Source: Alphaproteobacteria bacterium UBA2964 (GTDB lineage Bacteria; Pseudomonadota; Alphaproteobacteria; MPNO01; UBA2964). Taken from it: a DNA stretch of 6,529 nucleotides. The stretch is from positions 1 through 6,529 of the forward strand of contig DEBE01000079.1 in NCBI GenBank assembly GCA_002348425.1, read 5' to 3'. The notes below the pieces were generated by a model. It saw nothing but the letters and a program-made list of their open reading frames with translations. It searched no databases and was not told where the DNA came from. Made by a program: the position numbers and the translations under genes. This document shows positions 1 to 6,528 of this stretch, one piece after another (position 1 is the stretch's first letter; every line of letters starts with the position of its first letter).

Positions 1-303
1 TTTTCCTTCTACTGCTGCCCTATAGCCAACACCAACAATTTCAAGATTGACCGAAAAACCTTCATCCACTCCCCTGACAATATTTTGCAACAAGCTACGG
101 GTTGTACCCCACATTGCTTTAGCATGCGCACTATCGTTTCTTGGTCTTAATCGTATCAGGCTTTCCTCTTGAACAACTTCTACATCCCCAACAACGTCTA
201 TACTCAATTCACCGAGTTTTCCTTTAGCCGTTATGAGTTGCCCGGCGATACTAATTGTAACACTTTCTGGTACTGATACAGGACTTGATCCAACACGCGA
301 CAT
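1..303 (-). CDS. rplF: 50S ribosomal protein L6, N-terminal part (runs off the window)
   Basis: L6 binds 23S rRNA near the base of the L7/L12 stalk and the sarcin-ricin loop, in the factor-binding region of the 50S subunit. Only the first 101 residues are inside the window. They open with MSRVGSSPVSVPE, carry the PRNDSAHAKAMWGTTRSLL segment (about residues 54-72) and reach GVGYRAAVEGK (91-101), the conserved entry to the second L6 domain. The full family length is about 177, so the missing C-terminal part must lie beyond position 1. The ATG at 303-301 is preceded by AGGAG at 310-314, six bases upstream, and that site overlaps the TAG stop of rpsH. The gap to rpsH is nine bases, so the gene is a downstream member of the same operon. 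Identification is by recognised family motifs and gene order. The reading frame stays open to the window edge, with no sign of damage. Confidence 0.97.
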   Translation of the reverse strand, partial: MSRVGSSPVSVPESVTISIAGQLITAKGKLGELSIDVVGDVEVVQEESLIRLRPRNDSAHAKAMWGTTRSLLQNIVRGVDEGFSVNLEIVGVGYRAAVEGK

Positions 304-312
304 CACTTTCTC

Positions 313-711
313 CTAGAAAACCGTACAAATTACTTCGCCACCAACATTTTGCTCCCGCGCTTCGCCATCAGACAAAACGCCTCGTGGTGTTGATAGGATG
401 GATATGCCCAAACCGTTATAAACACGCTGCAAATCCTTTATTTTGGAATATACTCGCCTTCCTGGTCGTGAAACTCGATGCATTTCTTTTATAACCGGCT
501 CACCTTCGTGGTACTTGAGCTCTATTCGGATTTCAGGCAACGAACGTTCATCCTTTTGAATTTCATACCCGCGAATATAACCTTCGCGTTGCAGCACATC
601 GAGAACGCTTACACGGAGTCTAGAAGAGGGACTTTTTATCGCACCTTTATTTGCAGTTTGACCGTTTCGAATTCTCGTTAGCATATCGCTAATAGGGTCA
701 CTCATTGTCAT
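313..711 (-). CDS. rpsH: 30S ribosomal protein S8
   Basis: S8 is a primary 16S rRNA-binding protein of the central domain and is needed for platform assembly. In E. coli it also represses the spc operon by binding its mRNA. The 132-residue product has the normal length for alphaproteobacteria. It opens with [16 protein letters not shown] and shows [11 protein letters not shown] (78-88) and the family signature [17 protein letters not shown] (99-115), ending in GGEVICTVF. Two in-frame ATGs lie two codons apart (711 and 705). I chose 711 because GAGAG at 719-723 sits seven bases upstream of it, a poor fit for 705. The gap to the rpsN stop is 12 bases and to rplF nine bases. The binding site is weaker than at neighbouring genes (GAGAG rather than AGGAG). 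Nothing in the protein looks unusual. Confidence 0.98.
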   Translation of the reverse strand: MTMSDPISDMLTRIRNGQTANKGAIKSPSSRLRVSVLDVLQREGYIRGYEIQKDERSLPEIRIELKYHEGEPVIKEMHRVSRPGRRVYSKIKDLQRVYNGLGISILSTPRGVLSDGEAREQNVGGEVICTVF

Positions 712-723
712 TTTTGTTCTCTC

Positions 724-1029
724 TTACCAACTCGACTTAACCATACCGGGAATATGACCATTAGATGCAAGGTCCCTAAGCGCAATGCGGGAAATCTTAA
801 ACTTACGATAGTAACCACGAGGACGACCCGATACCTCGCACCGATTCCTTATTCTTGATGGAGCAGAATTTCTTGGCAATGCTGCAAGTTTTAGCCTTGC
901 TTCAAACCGTGCCTCTGCTGGGCTAGACTGATCAGCCGCAATTGATTTCAATTGCGCTCTCTTCGCAGCAAATTTTTTTGCCATCGCAATGCGCTTTCGG
1001 TTTTTCTCAATAGCGCTAGTTTTAGCCAT
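724..1029 (-). CDS. rpsN: 30S ribosomal protein S14, zinc-independent long form
   Basis: S14 binds 16S rRNA in the head of the 30S subunit, next to S3, S10 and S19. The product has 101 residues, the long form typical of proteobacteria. It carries the conserved core [20 protein letters not shown] (51-70), followed by [11 protein letters not shown] and the ending GMVKSSW. It contains a single Cys (residue 64) and lacks the paired CXXC motifs of the short zinc-ribbon form, so it should not depend on zinc. The ATG at 1029 has GGGAG at 1037-1041, seven bases upstream. An 18-base gap separates it from the rplE stop. Its position between L5 and S8 is the standard spc-operon order. Confidence 0.98.
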   Translation of the reverse strand: MAKTSAIEKNRKRIAMAKKFAAKRAQLKSIAADQSSPAEARFEARLKLAALPRNSAPSRIRNRCEVSGRPRGYYRKFKISRIALRDLASNGHIPGMVKSSW

Positions 1030-1047
1030 TTTAAATCTCCCGTACCC

Positions 1048-1584
1048 CTAATTAATAGGCAAATTCAAACCCTTCAACAGGGCCTTTGCCTCATTATCTG
1101 ATCTAGCAGATGTGACGATTACGATATCCATACCTCTAATTTCATCTACCGAGTCATAATCTATTTCAGGAAAAACTATTTGTTCCTTTAGTCCCATCGC
1201 ATAGTTTCCGCGCCCGTCAAAACTTTTTGGGGAAAGACCACGAAAATCCCTAACTTGAGGTAATGCAATGTTGATTAATCGATCTAAAAACTCGTACATT
1301 CTCTCTCGACGTAAGGTAACTTTACAACCAACTGACATCCCCTCACGTAATTTAAAAGTTGCAACTGACTTTCTCGATTTGATAATCACCGGCTGTTGAC
1401 CTGAAATAAGAGCCAGCTCATTTGCGGCAGAATCCATTTTCTTTGAATCTGCCGCTGCCTCTCCGACGCCCATATTAATTACAATTTTTTCAATTTTTGG
1501 CACCTCCATCGGGTTCTTATAGCCGAAACTAGAAACCAGATCTGGTTTAACGACGTCTTTATAATGTTCTTGCAAACGTGTCAT
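1048..1584 (-). CDS. rplE: 50S ribosomal protein L5
   Basis: L5 binds 5S rRNA and helps seat it on the 50S central protuberance, and it contacts the P-site tRNA and the 30S head. The product has 178 residues, close to the 179 of E. coli. It opens with [16 protein letters not shown] and shows the family signature [16 protein letters not shown] (28-43), then [21 protein letters not shown] (62-82), [12 protein letters not shown] (92-103) and [19 protein letters not shown] (113-131). The frame is open six codons further, to a TTG at 1602 inside the end of rplX. I prefer the ATG at 1584 because L5 proteins start with MTRLQ or similar and AAAGG at 1592-1596 lies seven bases upstream. That leaves ten bases after the rplX stop. 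The stop is TAG. Confidence 0.97.
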   Translation of the reverse strand: MTRLQEHYKDVVKPDLVSSFGYKNPMEVPKIEKIVINMGVGEAAADSKKMDSAANELALISGQQPVIIKSRKSVATFKLREGMSVGCKVTLRRERMYEFLDRLINIALPQVRDFRGLSPKSFDGRGNYAMGLKEQIVFPEIDYDSVDEIRGMDIVIVTSARSDNEAKALLKGLNLPIN

Positions 1585-1591
1585 ATTGTAA

Positions 1592-1596
1592 CCTTT
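1592..1596 (-). promoter_or_regulatory. Ribosome binding site that fixes the rplE start
   Basis: AAAGG overlapping the rplX TAA stop lies seven bases before the ATG at 1584. It supports that start over the upstream in-frame TTG at 1602. Confidence 0.75.
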
Positions 1597-1927
1597 AATC
1601 AATCATTTCACCGGACGCACGCGCAATGCGGACTTTGCGGCCGTCTTCCAATATTTTAAAACCAACTTTTGTTGGCTTACCACTATCTGGATCCAGCAAA
1701 GACACATTGGAAATATGTAACACAGATTCTTTTTGATCTATTCCCCCCGGGTTATTCTGCGATGGCGCAGTATGGCGTTTAACGATATTGACGCCCTGAA
1801 CAAGTACCTTTTGTTGTTCAGGGTAAACCTTCAAAACATCTCCAGTCTTACCTTTGTCTTTTCCTGCAAGAACTATGACGTTGTCACCTTTTCTAATTTT
1901 TTTTGTAAAAACCTTTTTATTTTTCAT
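1595..1927 (-). CDS. rplX: 50S ribosomal protein L24
   Basis: L24 is one of the two initiators of 50S assembly. It binds the 5' domain of 23S rRNA and later sits at the mouth of the nascent peptide exit tunnel. The 110-residue product starts with [20 protein letters not shown]. It contains a KOW motif at about residues 11-45 with the expected [19 protein letters not shown], followed by VNIVKRH and the tail [10 protein letters not shown]. The length is slightly above the 104 of E. coli and normal for alphaproteobacteria. The ATG at 1927 follows the rplN stop by 11 bases. AGGA at 1937-1940 overlaps that TAG stop and lies nine bases upstream. The stop codon overlaps the ribosome binding site of rplE, so translation of the two is probably coupled. 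Confidence 0.97.
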   Translation of the reverse strand: MKNKKVFTKKIRKGDNVIVLAGKDKGKTGDVLKVYPEQQKVLVQGVNIVKRHTAPSQNNPGGIDQKESVLHISNVSLLDPDSGKPTKVGFKILEDGRKVRIARASGEMID

Positions 1928-1938
1928 AGCGACATTTC

Positions 1939-2307
1939 CTACAAAACTTCAGGTGCAAGGGAAATAATACGCATAAAACGGCGCCCCCTTAATTCGCGTG
2001 TCACAGGCCCAAAAATTCTTGTTCCAATGGGTTCACCTTGTGGATTAATTAATACAGCTGCATTTCTATCAAAACGGATCGACGTGCCATCAGTTCTGTG
2101 AATTTCTTTTGCGGTGCGGACAACTACCGCTTTATGAATATCACCTTTTTTTACACGACCGCGCGGTATTGCTTCCTTAACCGTTACCACAATTACATCT
2201 CCAATGCTTGCACTGCGTCTCCGGCTTCCACCAAGAATACGAATGCATTGCACGCGGCGTGCACCTGAGTTATCTGCTACTTCTAAATTAGTTTCGACGT
2301 TAATCAT
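1939..2307 (-). CDS. rplN: 50S ribosomal protein L14
   Basis: L14 binds 23S rRNA at the subunit interface and forms intersubunit bridges with 16S rRNA; it is also the binding site of the silencing factor RsfS. From the ATG at 2307 the product has 122 residues, exactly the usual length. It begins [20 protein letters not shown], with [13 protein letters not shown] (44-56), KAVVVRT (59-65), [11 protein letters not shown] (78-88) and the ending [10 protein letters not shown]. The same frame is open for ten more codons to an ATG at 2337, which overlaps the rpsQ stop as ATGA and would add [11 protein letters not shown] prefer 2307 because L14 proteins begin at MI(Q/N).(Q/E)[12 protein letters not shown]. 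The binding site before it is weak (GAAAG at 2315-2319, seven bases upstream). In E. coli this gene opens the spc operon; here no promoter is visible before it. Confidence 0.95.
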   Translation of the reverse strand: MINVETNLEVADNSGARRVQCIRILGGSRRRSASIGDVIVVTVKEAIPRGRVKKGDIHKAVVVRTAKEIHRTDGTSIRFDRNAAVLINPQGEPIGTRIFGPVTRELRGRRFMRIISLAPEVL

Positions 2308-2333
2308 TATTTTACTTTCAATCGGAAACAGCT

Positions 2334-2570
2334 TCATTTGCTGTCAGCAATGACCTCCCAACGCTTTGATTTTGAAATTGGGCGACACTCACGAATCCTT
2401 ACATTTTCTCCTATTTTAAAAGTGTTCTCAGCGTCATGCACCGCATACTTCTTAGACTGACGAATAAATTTTCCATAAAGCGGATGACGCACTTTTCTCT
2501 CGACCCTGACAGTCAACGTTTTATCGGTCTTATCCGAAATAACAACACCCTGTAACACTCTCTTTGGCAT
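2334..2570 (-). CDS. rpsQ: 30S ribosomal protein S17
   Basis: S17 is a primary 16S rRNA-binding protein of the 5' domain, an OB-fold protein of the 30S body. The 78-residue product starts [18 protein letters not shown], typical of alphaproteobacteria. It contains [20 protein letters not shown] (27-46) and the family signature [19 protein letters not shown] (53-71). The ATG at 2570 is three bases after the rpmC stop, with AGGGG at 2577-2581 six bases upstream. The TGA stop at 2336-2334 overlaps an ATG that is in frame with rplN. The final codons also encode a GGGAGG stretch and a small inverted repeat, described separately. In E. coli rpsQ is the last gene of the S10 operon, but here the next gene follows almost directly. 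Confidence 0.97.
   Translation of the reverse strand: MPKRVLQGVVISDKTDKTLTVRVERKVRHPLYGKFIRQSKKYAVHDAENTFKIGENVRIRECRPISKSKRWEVIADSK
2335..2359 (-). promoter_or_regulatory. Possible hairpin and Shine-Dalgarno-like element at the rpsQ/rplN junction
   Basis: Read on the minus strand, the last codons of rpsQ contain GGGAGG (2359-2354), then CATTGCT-GAC-AGCAAATG (2352-2335). The two arms can pair as a seven-base-pair stem with one bulged A and a three-base loop. The core TTGCTGACAGCAA is a perfect inverted repeat around one base. The 3' arm includes the ATG at 2337 that overlaps the rpsQ TGA stop and lies in frame with rplN. The GGGAGG is 16 bases from that ATG in linear distance, too far for normal initiation, but folding the hairpin would shorten this distance. 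That a structure forms or regulates anything is inference. The repeat is short and lies inside coding sequence, so it could be chance. Confidence 0.3.
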
Positions 2571-2573
2571 GAT

Positions 2574-2777
2574 CTACCCCTGCACCACGTTCTTGGACCG
2601 TTCACAGATCACGGTATGTACCCGCGCTATGTCTCGTCTAACCTGCTTAATCCGCGCTGTTGTTTCCAATTGACCGCTCGCCCGCTGAAAACGTAAATTA
2701 AGCGCCTCCTTTTTGAGCTCCTGAAGTTGTTCGGAAAGCTCATCTTTTGTTTTTGTTCTGAGGTCGGCCCCATTCAT
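2574..2777 (-). CDS. rpmC: 50S ribosomal protein L29
   Basis: L29 is a small, two-helix 50S protein next to L23 at the exit tunnel, near the docking site of trigger factor and SRP. The 67-residue product is almost wholly alpha-helical in character. It shows the family core [20 protein letters not shown] (18-37) followed by [18 protein letters not shown]. The ATG at 2777 has GGGAG at 2784-2788, six bases upstream, in the 11-base gap after the rplP stop. An ATG four bases further on (2773) is in another frame and is not relevant. The TAG stop lies three bases before rpsQ. Length and position match the family. Confidence 0.97.
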   Translation of the reverse strand: MNGADLRTKTKDELSEQLQELKKEALNLRFQRASGQLETTARIKQVRRDIARVHTVICERSKNVVQG

Positions 2778-2788
2778 TTCTAACTCCC

Positions 2789-3202
2789 TTATTCCGTTAG
2801 CCGCTTAACTACGCGGGTCTGAAGCGGCAGCTTAGCCGCAGCAAGTGCTAAAGCCACTCTGGCTATTGGTTCGGACACACCATCAACCTCAAACATTATT
2901 CTCCCAGGCTTGACCCGGCAGGCCCAATATTCAGGAGCCCCTTTTCCCTTTCCTTGCCGAACTTCTGCTGGCTTCTGCGAGACTGGAACATCTGGAAAAA
3001 CGCGGATCCAGACACGCCCAGCCCGTCTCATGTGTCTAGTGATAGCCCGCCGTGAGGCCTCAATTTGTCTCGCTGTAATTCGACCAGGCGTGGTAGCCTT
3101 CAGCCCAAAGGATCCAAAATTCAACAAAGTACCGCCTTTAGCATTTCCGTGAATTCGTCCCTTATGTGCCTTTCGGAATTTGGTGCGCTTGGGAGATAAC
3201 AT
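2789..3202 (-). CDS. rplP: 50S ribosomal protein L16
   Basis: L16 binds 23S rRNA near the A-site tRNA elbow and is a late, activity-determining 50S assembly protein. The 137-residue product begins [19 protein letters not shown] and contains [20 protein letters not shown] (29-48), [20 protein letters not shown] (54-73) and [19 protein letters not shown] (82-100), ending [11 protein letters not shown]. Arg82 corresponds to E. coli Arg81, the residue hydroxylated by YcfD (RoxA) in that species. The next residue here is Gln, where Met is usual. The ATG at 3202 is preceded by AGGAAGGA at 3211-3218, eight bases upstream. The gap of 27 bases after rpsC is the longest intergenic spacer in the window and shows no terminator-like structure. 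Confidence 0.98.
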   Translation of the reverse strand: MLSPKRTKFRKAHKGRIHGNAKGGTLLNFGSFGLKATTPGRITARQIEASRRAITRHMRRAGRVWIRVFPDVPVSQKPAEVRQGKGKGAPEYWACRVKPGRIMFEVDGVSEPIARVALALAAAKLPLQTRVVKRLTE

Positions 3203-3229
3203 TACTAAAATCCTTCCTATAACTTACCG

Positions 3230-3907
3230 TCAGCGAGCCGGCTGCTGCTCTTGAGCGCGCTTATCTTGAGCCATTGGGTCATGAGCCAGAACCTCTCCTT
3301 TAAAGACCCAAACTTTTACACCACATGCACCATAAGTTGTTTGACCGGTAGCCGTTCCATAATCGACATCAGCTCTTAAAGTATGCAAGGGAACCCTTCC
3401 CTCTCGGTACCATTCAGTCCTTGCAATTTCTGCTCCACCTAATCTACCCCCACAGTTGATACGAATACCCTCAGCACCAAGACGAATTGCGGATTGCACG
3501 GCCCTTTTCATTGCTCTGCGGAAAGCCACCCGGCGTTCTAGCTGTTGAGCGATATTTTCCGCAACTAGCTTTGCATCAATCTCCGGTTTTCGAATTTCTA
3601 CTATATTTAAATTAACATCGCTGCCTACCATCCGTGACAACTGGAGCCGCAGTTTTTCAATATCAGCACCTTTTTTTCCTATAACAACACCAGGGCGAGC
3701 TGAGTGAATAGTCACTCGCGCTTTCTTTGCTGGACGTTCTATAACAATTTTGGAAACTGCCGCCTGAGTTAATGTTTTTGATAGATATTCACGAAGTTTG
3801 ATATCTTCATGAAGCATTTGGCCATACTGTTCTTCAGCATACCAACGTGAATCCCAGGTCCTGTTAATGCCGAGCCTAAGCCCGATGGGGTTAACTTTTT
3901 GTCCCAT
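3230..3907 (-). CDS. rpsC: 30S ribosomal protein S3
   Basis: S3 sits in the 30S head at the mRNA entry tunnel and, with S4 and S5, contributes to mRNA unwinding. The 225-residue product begins [22 protein letters not shown]. It has a type II KH domain whose loop is GKKG at 77-80 (context [17 protein letters not shown]), and a C-terminal domain with the signature [20 protein letters not shown] (150-169) and [11 protein letters not shown] (174-184). A short charged tail ends in QEQQPAR. The ATG at 3907 shares its A with the TAA stop of rplV (TAATG). A full AGGAGG at 3915-3920 lies seven bases upstream, inside the last rplV codons. Length is within the family range. Confidence 0.98.
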   Translation of the reverse strand: MGQKVNPIGLRLGINRTWDSRWYAEEQYGQMLHEDIKLREYLSKTLTQAAVSKIVIERPAKKARVTIHSARPGVVIGKKGADIEKLRLQLSRMVGSDVNLNIVEIRKPEIDAKLVAENIAQQLERRVAFRRAMKRAVQSAIRLGAEGIRINCGGRLGGAEIARTEWYREGRVPLHTLRADVDYGTATGQTTYGACGVKVWVFKGEVLAHDPMAQDKRAQEQQPAR

Positions 3908-4287
3908 TATTTGGCCTCCTCTCGCTCTCGGACAACAACTGTTAAATTACTAAAAGACTTTGTTATACTGCCCGTTCGTCCACGAGCCCTAGGCCTAAAA
4001 CGTTTTAGGGCAAACGCTCGTCCGACAGATGCCTCTGAAACGTACAAACGATCAACATCTAGTTGATGATTATTTTCTGCATTAGCTATAGCTGATTCTA
4101 GCACTCGTTTCACATCATTAGCCACTCGTTTAGGTGAAAAAGTTAAACTGGCTAATGCCTCAGAAGCTTCCATTCCACGGATTAAACTCGCGACCAAATT
4201 AAGTTTTTGTGGACTAATTCGGATCGCTTTCGAGAAAGCCATAGCCTCGTTTTCTTTATAACGGCGTGGAGCAGACTTCTTACTCAT
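3907..4287 (-). CDS. rplV: 50S ribosomal protein L22
   Basis: L22 contacts all six domains of 23S rRNA. Its long beta-hairpin lines the exit tunnel and, with L4, forms the tunnel constriction where macrolide-resistance changes occur. The 126-residue product is longer than the 110 of E. coli because of an N-terminal arm (residues 1-19, [19 protein letters not shown]), as is usual in alphaproteobacteria. The core includes [16 protein letters not shown] (24-39), [17 protein letters not shown] (63-79) and the hairpin region with [13 protein letters not shown] (94-106), ending [11 protein letters not shown]. The ATG at 4287 shares its A with the rpsS TAA stop. A perfect AGGAGG at 4293-4298 lies five bases upstream, the strongest ribosome binding site in the window together with that of rpsC. 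Confidence 0.98.
   Translation of the reverse strand: MSKKSAPRRYKENEAMAFSKAIRISPQKLNLVASLIRGMEASEALASLTFSPKRVANDVKRVLESAIANAENNHQLDVDRLYVSEASVGRAFALKRFRPRARGRTGSITKSFSNLTVVVREREEAK
3915..3920 (-). promoter_or_regulatory. Strong ribosome binding site of rpsC
   Basis: A perfect AGGAGG encoded by the final rplV codons lies seven bases before the rpsC ATG. The start overlaps the rplV stop as TAATG, repeating the arrangement at the rpsS/rplV junction. Confidence 0.85.
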
Positions 4288-4565
4288 TACGCCCTCCTGA
4301 CTTTTTTATCCGCACCATGTCCTCGGTAGGTTCGCGTAGGCGAAAACTCTCCAAACTTATGACCAACCATATTTTCTGTCACAAGTACTGGGATAAATTT
4401 TTGGCCGTTATATACTCCAAATGTAAGTCCTACAAATTGAGGCAAAATAGTCGAACGCCGCGACCAAATACGAATAATTTCTTTGCGAGCGGAACTTCGC
4501 GCCGCCTCTGCCTTTTTAAGTAGGTAACCATCTACGAATGGTCCTTTCCAAATCGATCGAGCCAC
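4287..4565 (-). CDS. rpsS: 30S ribosomal protein S19 (GTG start)
   Basis: S19 lies in the 30S head near the A and P sites, where it pairs with S13 and contributes to intersubunit bridges. The 92-residue product begins [20 protein letters not shown], with [20 protein letters not shown] (30-49), the signature [20 protein letters not shown] (52-71) and [13 protein letters not shown] (72-84). The start codon is GTG (4565-4563), the only non-ATG start I assign here. It is fixed by the invariant N-terminus MARS.WKGPFVD and by AGGGGAG at 4573-4579, whose GGAG end lies seven bases upstream and which overlaps the rplB stop region. Twelve bases separate it from rplB. The TAA stop overlaps the rplV start by one base. 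Confidence 0.98.
   Translation of the reverse strand: MARSIWKGPFVDGYLLKKAEAARSSARKEIIRIWSRRSTILPQFVGLTFGVYNGQKFIPVLVTENMVGHKFGEFSPTRTYRGHGADKKVRRA
4293..4298 (-). promoter_or_regulatory. Strong ribosome binding site of rplV
   Basis: A perfect AGGAGG lies five bases before the rplV ATG, within the last codons of rpsS, whose TAA stop shares a base with that ATG. A ribosome terminating on rpsS would sit directly on this site, so coupled translation is likely. Confidence 0.85.
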
Positions 4566-4577
4566 TAAACCACTCCC

Positions 4578-5405
4578 CTATCTTTTATGCCTACGTCGCA
4601 TAATATATTTATCACTTGGCCGTTTTCCACGAGTACGTTTACCTTTTGTCGGAAGACCCCACGGGGATACAGGATGTCGTCCACCTGAGCTTCTTCCTTC
4701 ACCTCCACCGTGTGGATGGTCAACCGGGTTCATCGCAACACCACGAACAGAAGGCCTTTTGCCTAACCAACGATTACGACCCGCTTTACCTTTATTGGTA
4801 TTTTTGTTATCCGCATTGGAAACGGAACCAACGGTGGCCATGCAACGCGCTGGCACCATCCGAAGCTCTCCTGAACTCAACCTTAATTGGGCATAACCAG
4901 CATCTTTACCTATCAACTGGACATACGTACCTGCAGCGCGAGCGATTTGCCCCCCTCCACCTGGTTTCATCTCAACATTATGAACTATGGTGCCAACCGG
5001 GATATTTTCCATTGGCATAGCATTCCCTGGTTTAATATCGACCTGTTCACCCGAGACAACTTGATCGCCAACACCTAAACGTTGCGGTGCGAGAATATAA
5101 GCGACCTCTCCATCGCTATATTTAATCAAAGCTATGAAAGCAGAACGATTTGGATCAAATTCGAGCCTTTCGATAGTTGCAAAGACATCGTTTTTCGTTC
5201 GTTTAAAATCAATTTTACGGTAACGGCGTTTGTGCCCTCCGCCTCTCCGACGCATAGTTATGCGACCTAGATTATTTCTTCCACCGTTATTATTTAAACC
5301 TTCAGTTAGGGCCTTAAACGGCTTCCCTTTCCACAATTCCGAGCGATCTATTAAAACTAAAGCTCGTTGAGATGGGGTTGTTGGTTTGAAATTTTTCAAG
5401 GCCAT
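4578..5405 (-). CDS. rplB: 50S ribosomal protein L2
   Basis: L2 is one of the most conserved 50S proteins. It binds 23S rRNA domain IV close to the peptidyl transferase centre, and is needed for subunit association. The 275-residue product has the OB-fold N-terminal domain with [10 protein letters not shown] (41-50), [16 protein letters not shown] (54-69) and LEFDPNRSA (81-89). An SH3-like domain follows with [20 protein letters not shown]. The signature [13 protein letters not shown] is at 225-237 and includes the His matching the E. coli residue (His229) linked to peptidyl transferase activity. The tail is strongly basic (MRRRHKR). The ATG at 5405 lies four bases after the rplW stop, with AGGGG at 5415-5419 nine bases upstream, overlapping the end of rplW. 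Confidence 0.99.
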   Translation of the reverse strand: MALKNFKPTTPSQRALVLIDRSELWKGKPFKALTEGLNNNGGRNNLGRITMRRRGGGHKRRYRKIDFKRTKNDVFATIERLEFDPNRSAFIALIKYSDGEVAYILAPQRLGVGDQVVSGEQVDIKPGNAMPMENIPVGTIVHNVEMKPGGGGQIARAAGTYVQLIGKDAGYAQLRLSSGELRMVPARCMATVGSVSNADNKNTNKGKAGRNRWLGKRPSVRGVAMNPVDHPHGGGEGRSSGGRHPVSPWGLPTKGKRTRGKRPSDKYIMRRRHKR

Positions 5406-5409
5406 AATT

Positions 5410-5733
5410 TTAAACCCCTGTTGTTACATCAATCATCTCACCTTCTGCGAGTGAGACGATAGCTTTTTTATAATCCGGCCTCTTACCGAGCTTCCCTTTA
5501 AACCGCTTAATTTTTCCTCTTTGTTTGAGAGTGTTCACCGAATTAACCTTAACTTTGAACAAAGTCTCAATGGCCGCCTTTATTTGAGGCTTGGTAGCGG
5601 TTAAGGACACCCGAAAGGTAACCTGATTATTCTCTGAACCCATTGTCGATTTCTCTGTAACTACAGGAGCAAAAATCAAGTCATATGCCTGATTAATCGT
5701 CATTGTCACTGGCTTTTCTCTGCGCGCAGTCAT
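5410..5733 (-). CDS. rplW: 50S ribosomal protein L23
   Basis: L23 lies at the exit of the peptide tunnel and is the docking site for trigger factor and SRP. The 107-residue product contains [20 protein letters not shown] (17-36), [20 protein letters not shown] (40-59), [20 protein letters not shown] (61-80) and [19 protein letters not shown] (84-102), all matching the family. The ATG at 5733 overlaps the rplD stop as ATGA and has GAGAGG at 5739-5744, five bases upstream, inside the last rplD codons. A second in-frame ATG at 5703 (MTINQAYD) would remove ten residues but lacks a good binding site, so I prefer 5733. The N-terminal ten residues are the least conserved part, so the start is slightly less certain than the gene. 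Confidence 0.97.
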   Translation of the reverse strand: MTARREKPVTMTINQAYDLIFAPVVTEKSTMGSENNQVTFRVSLTATKPQIKAAIETLFKVKVNSVNTLKQRGKIKRFKGKLGKRPDYKKAIVSLAEGEMIDVTTGV

Positions 5734-6350
5734 TTTAACCTCTCTACAAGCTGAGTGACCGCATCTCGGGTTAGAACTAATTTATCGCGACGCAAAATAT
5801 CGTACACGTTAGCTCCCTGCTGCGGGAGGACATCTATTTGAGGTATATTGGCTGCTGCCTTGGCAAAATTTGAATCTATTTCAATTCCAGCAACAATTAA
5901 AGCAGAGCCCACCCCAATTGCAGAAAGGTTTTTCGATAAATTATTTGTTTTGGGTTCATCTAACTTCGCTTGATCCAATATTATTAATTTGCCAGAAGCC
6001 TGCTTACTTGAGAGGGCTGTCTTCAATGCAAGCTTGCGAACTTTCTTATTTAATGAGTGCTCATGTGACCTAACAACCGGACCAAAAACTGTTTGCCCAC
6101 CGCGAAATTGTGTTGCCCTCCTACTACCGGCCCTTGCACGTCCAGTACCTTTTTGGTTCCATGGCTTAGCGGTAGTACCCCTAATTTCTCCTATAGTCTT
6201 TGTCTTATGATTACCACCTCGCCGTTTTGCAAGTTGATAATTGACCATACGCGCCAAAATATCCTTTCGAACCTCAACTCCAAAAACTGTTTCGTCCAGA
6301 TCTAAAGAACCAGACTTTTTATTTTCAAGAGTGATCACATCGCACTTCAT
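5730..6350 (-). CDS. rplD: 50S ribosomal protein L4
   Basis: L4 is an early 50S assembly protein whose extended loop reaches the exit tunnel constriction next to L22. In E. coli it also represses the S10 operon through the mRNA leader, which lies outside this window. The 206-residue product begins [20 protein letters not shown]. It shows [20 protein letters not shown] (25-44), the tunnel loop with [20 protein letters not shown] (61-80) and [18 protein letters not shown] (81-98), and the C-terminal [17 protein letters not shown] (182-198). The frame is open 23 codons further upstream to an ATG at 6419, but that lies inside the coding end of rplC. The start at 6350 matches the alphaproteobacterial N-terminus MKC.VITL and has AAGGA at 6359-6363, eight bases upstream. 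The TGA stop overlaps rplW. Confidence 0.98.
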   Translation of the reverse strand: MKCDVITLENKKSGSLDLDETVFGVEVRKDILARMVNYQLAKRRGGNHKTKTIGEIRGTTAKPWNQKGTGRARAGSRRATQFRGGQTVFGPVVRSHEHSLNKKVRKLALKTALSSKQASGKLIILDQAKLDEPKTNNLSKNLSAIGVGSALIVAGIEIDSNFAKAAANIPQIDVLPQQGANVYDILRRDKLVLTRDAVTQLVERLK

Positions 6351-6354
6351 GTGC

Positions 6355-6528
6355 TTAATCCTTTTTCTCTTCTTCAACAGTGACTGTTTCAGAGACCATA
6401 GTATCAGCCTCCCCTTCATTTTCAGGTGTAATTTCGTCTAACGCAGTTGAATTATCCGCACCAAAAATGGAGGCAGGAAAGGGGGCTTCATCAGGAGTAG
6501 CTCTTTTCTTAGCATCAGCAATCAGGAC
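6355..6528 (-). CDS. rplC: 50S ribosomal protein L3, C-terminal end (partial)
   Basis: L3 is a primary 50S assembly protein that reaches the peptidyl transferase centre. Only the last 57 residues are in the window; the 5' part lies beyond position 6529. The visible part starts VLIADAKKRATPDEAPFPAS, which matches the end of alphaproteobacterial L3 proteins (a V.V.DA.KK..P..AP.PA pattern). A low-complexity tail of about 33 residues follows, from DNSTALDEI to the end VEEEKKD. It holds 12 acidic and only two basic residues and is unlike the basic rRNA-binding core. Position directly before rplD, four bases from its start, supports the assignment. No start can be seen, and the TAA stop is at 6357-6355. 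Variable C-terminal extensions are known in alphaproteobacterial L3, so the tail is probably genuine rather than a frameshift product. Confidence 0.9.
   Translation of the reverse strand, partial: VLIADAKKRATPDEAPFPASIFGADNSTALDEITPENEGEADTMVSETVTVEEEKKD
6359..6363 (-). promoter_or_regulatory. Ribosome binding site that fixes the rplD start
   Basis: AAGGA, in an A-rich run inside the last codons of rplC, lies eight bases before the ATG at 6350. It supports this start over the upstream in-frame ATG at 6419, which sits well within rplC. Confidence 0.75.

Noticed and set aside
1585..1602. Upstream TTG start for L5 adding MIKGYN.
   Set aside because: It would overlap rplX and lacks support. The ATG at 1584 has AAAGG at correct spacing and gives the usual L5 length.
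1560..1610. Possible S8 translational operator at the rplX/rplE junction, as in the E. coli spc operon.
   Set aside because: I looked for a stem resembling the 16S helix 21 S8 site and could not draw a convincing one by eye. A covariance or folding search would be needed to decide.
1924..1935. Minimal upstream reading frame ATG-TCG-CTA-TGA whose stop overlaps the rplX start as ATGA.
   Set aside because: Three codons only. The nearest AGGA is one base from its ATG, too close to use, and fits rplX instead. Most likely chance.
3203..3229. Terminator or promoter in the longest intergenic spacer (rpsC to rplP).
   Set aside because: Only 27 bases, with a clear ribosome binding site (AGGAAGGA) and no stem or T run.
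4616..5020. Long plus-strand open frame antisense to rplB (134 codons), and similar plus-strand frames opposite rplX/rplN, rplP and rplD.
   Set aside because: They are mirror frames of highly conserved ribosomal genes, with no family resemblance, no binding sites noted and no promoter. Their codons are dictated by the opposite strand.
6351..6419. N-terminal extension of L4 from the ATG at 6419 (about 23 extra residues, basic).
   Set aside because: It lies inside the rplC coding end in another frame. The family N-terminus MKCDVITL and a good binding site both point to 6350.
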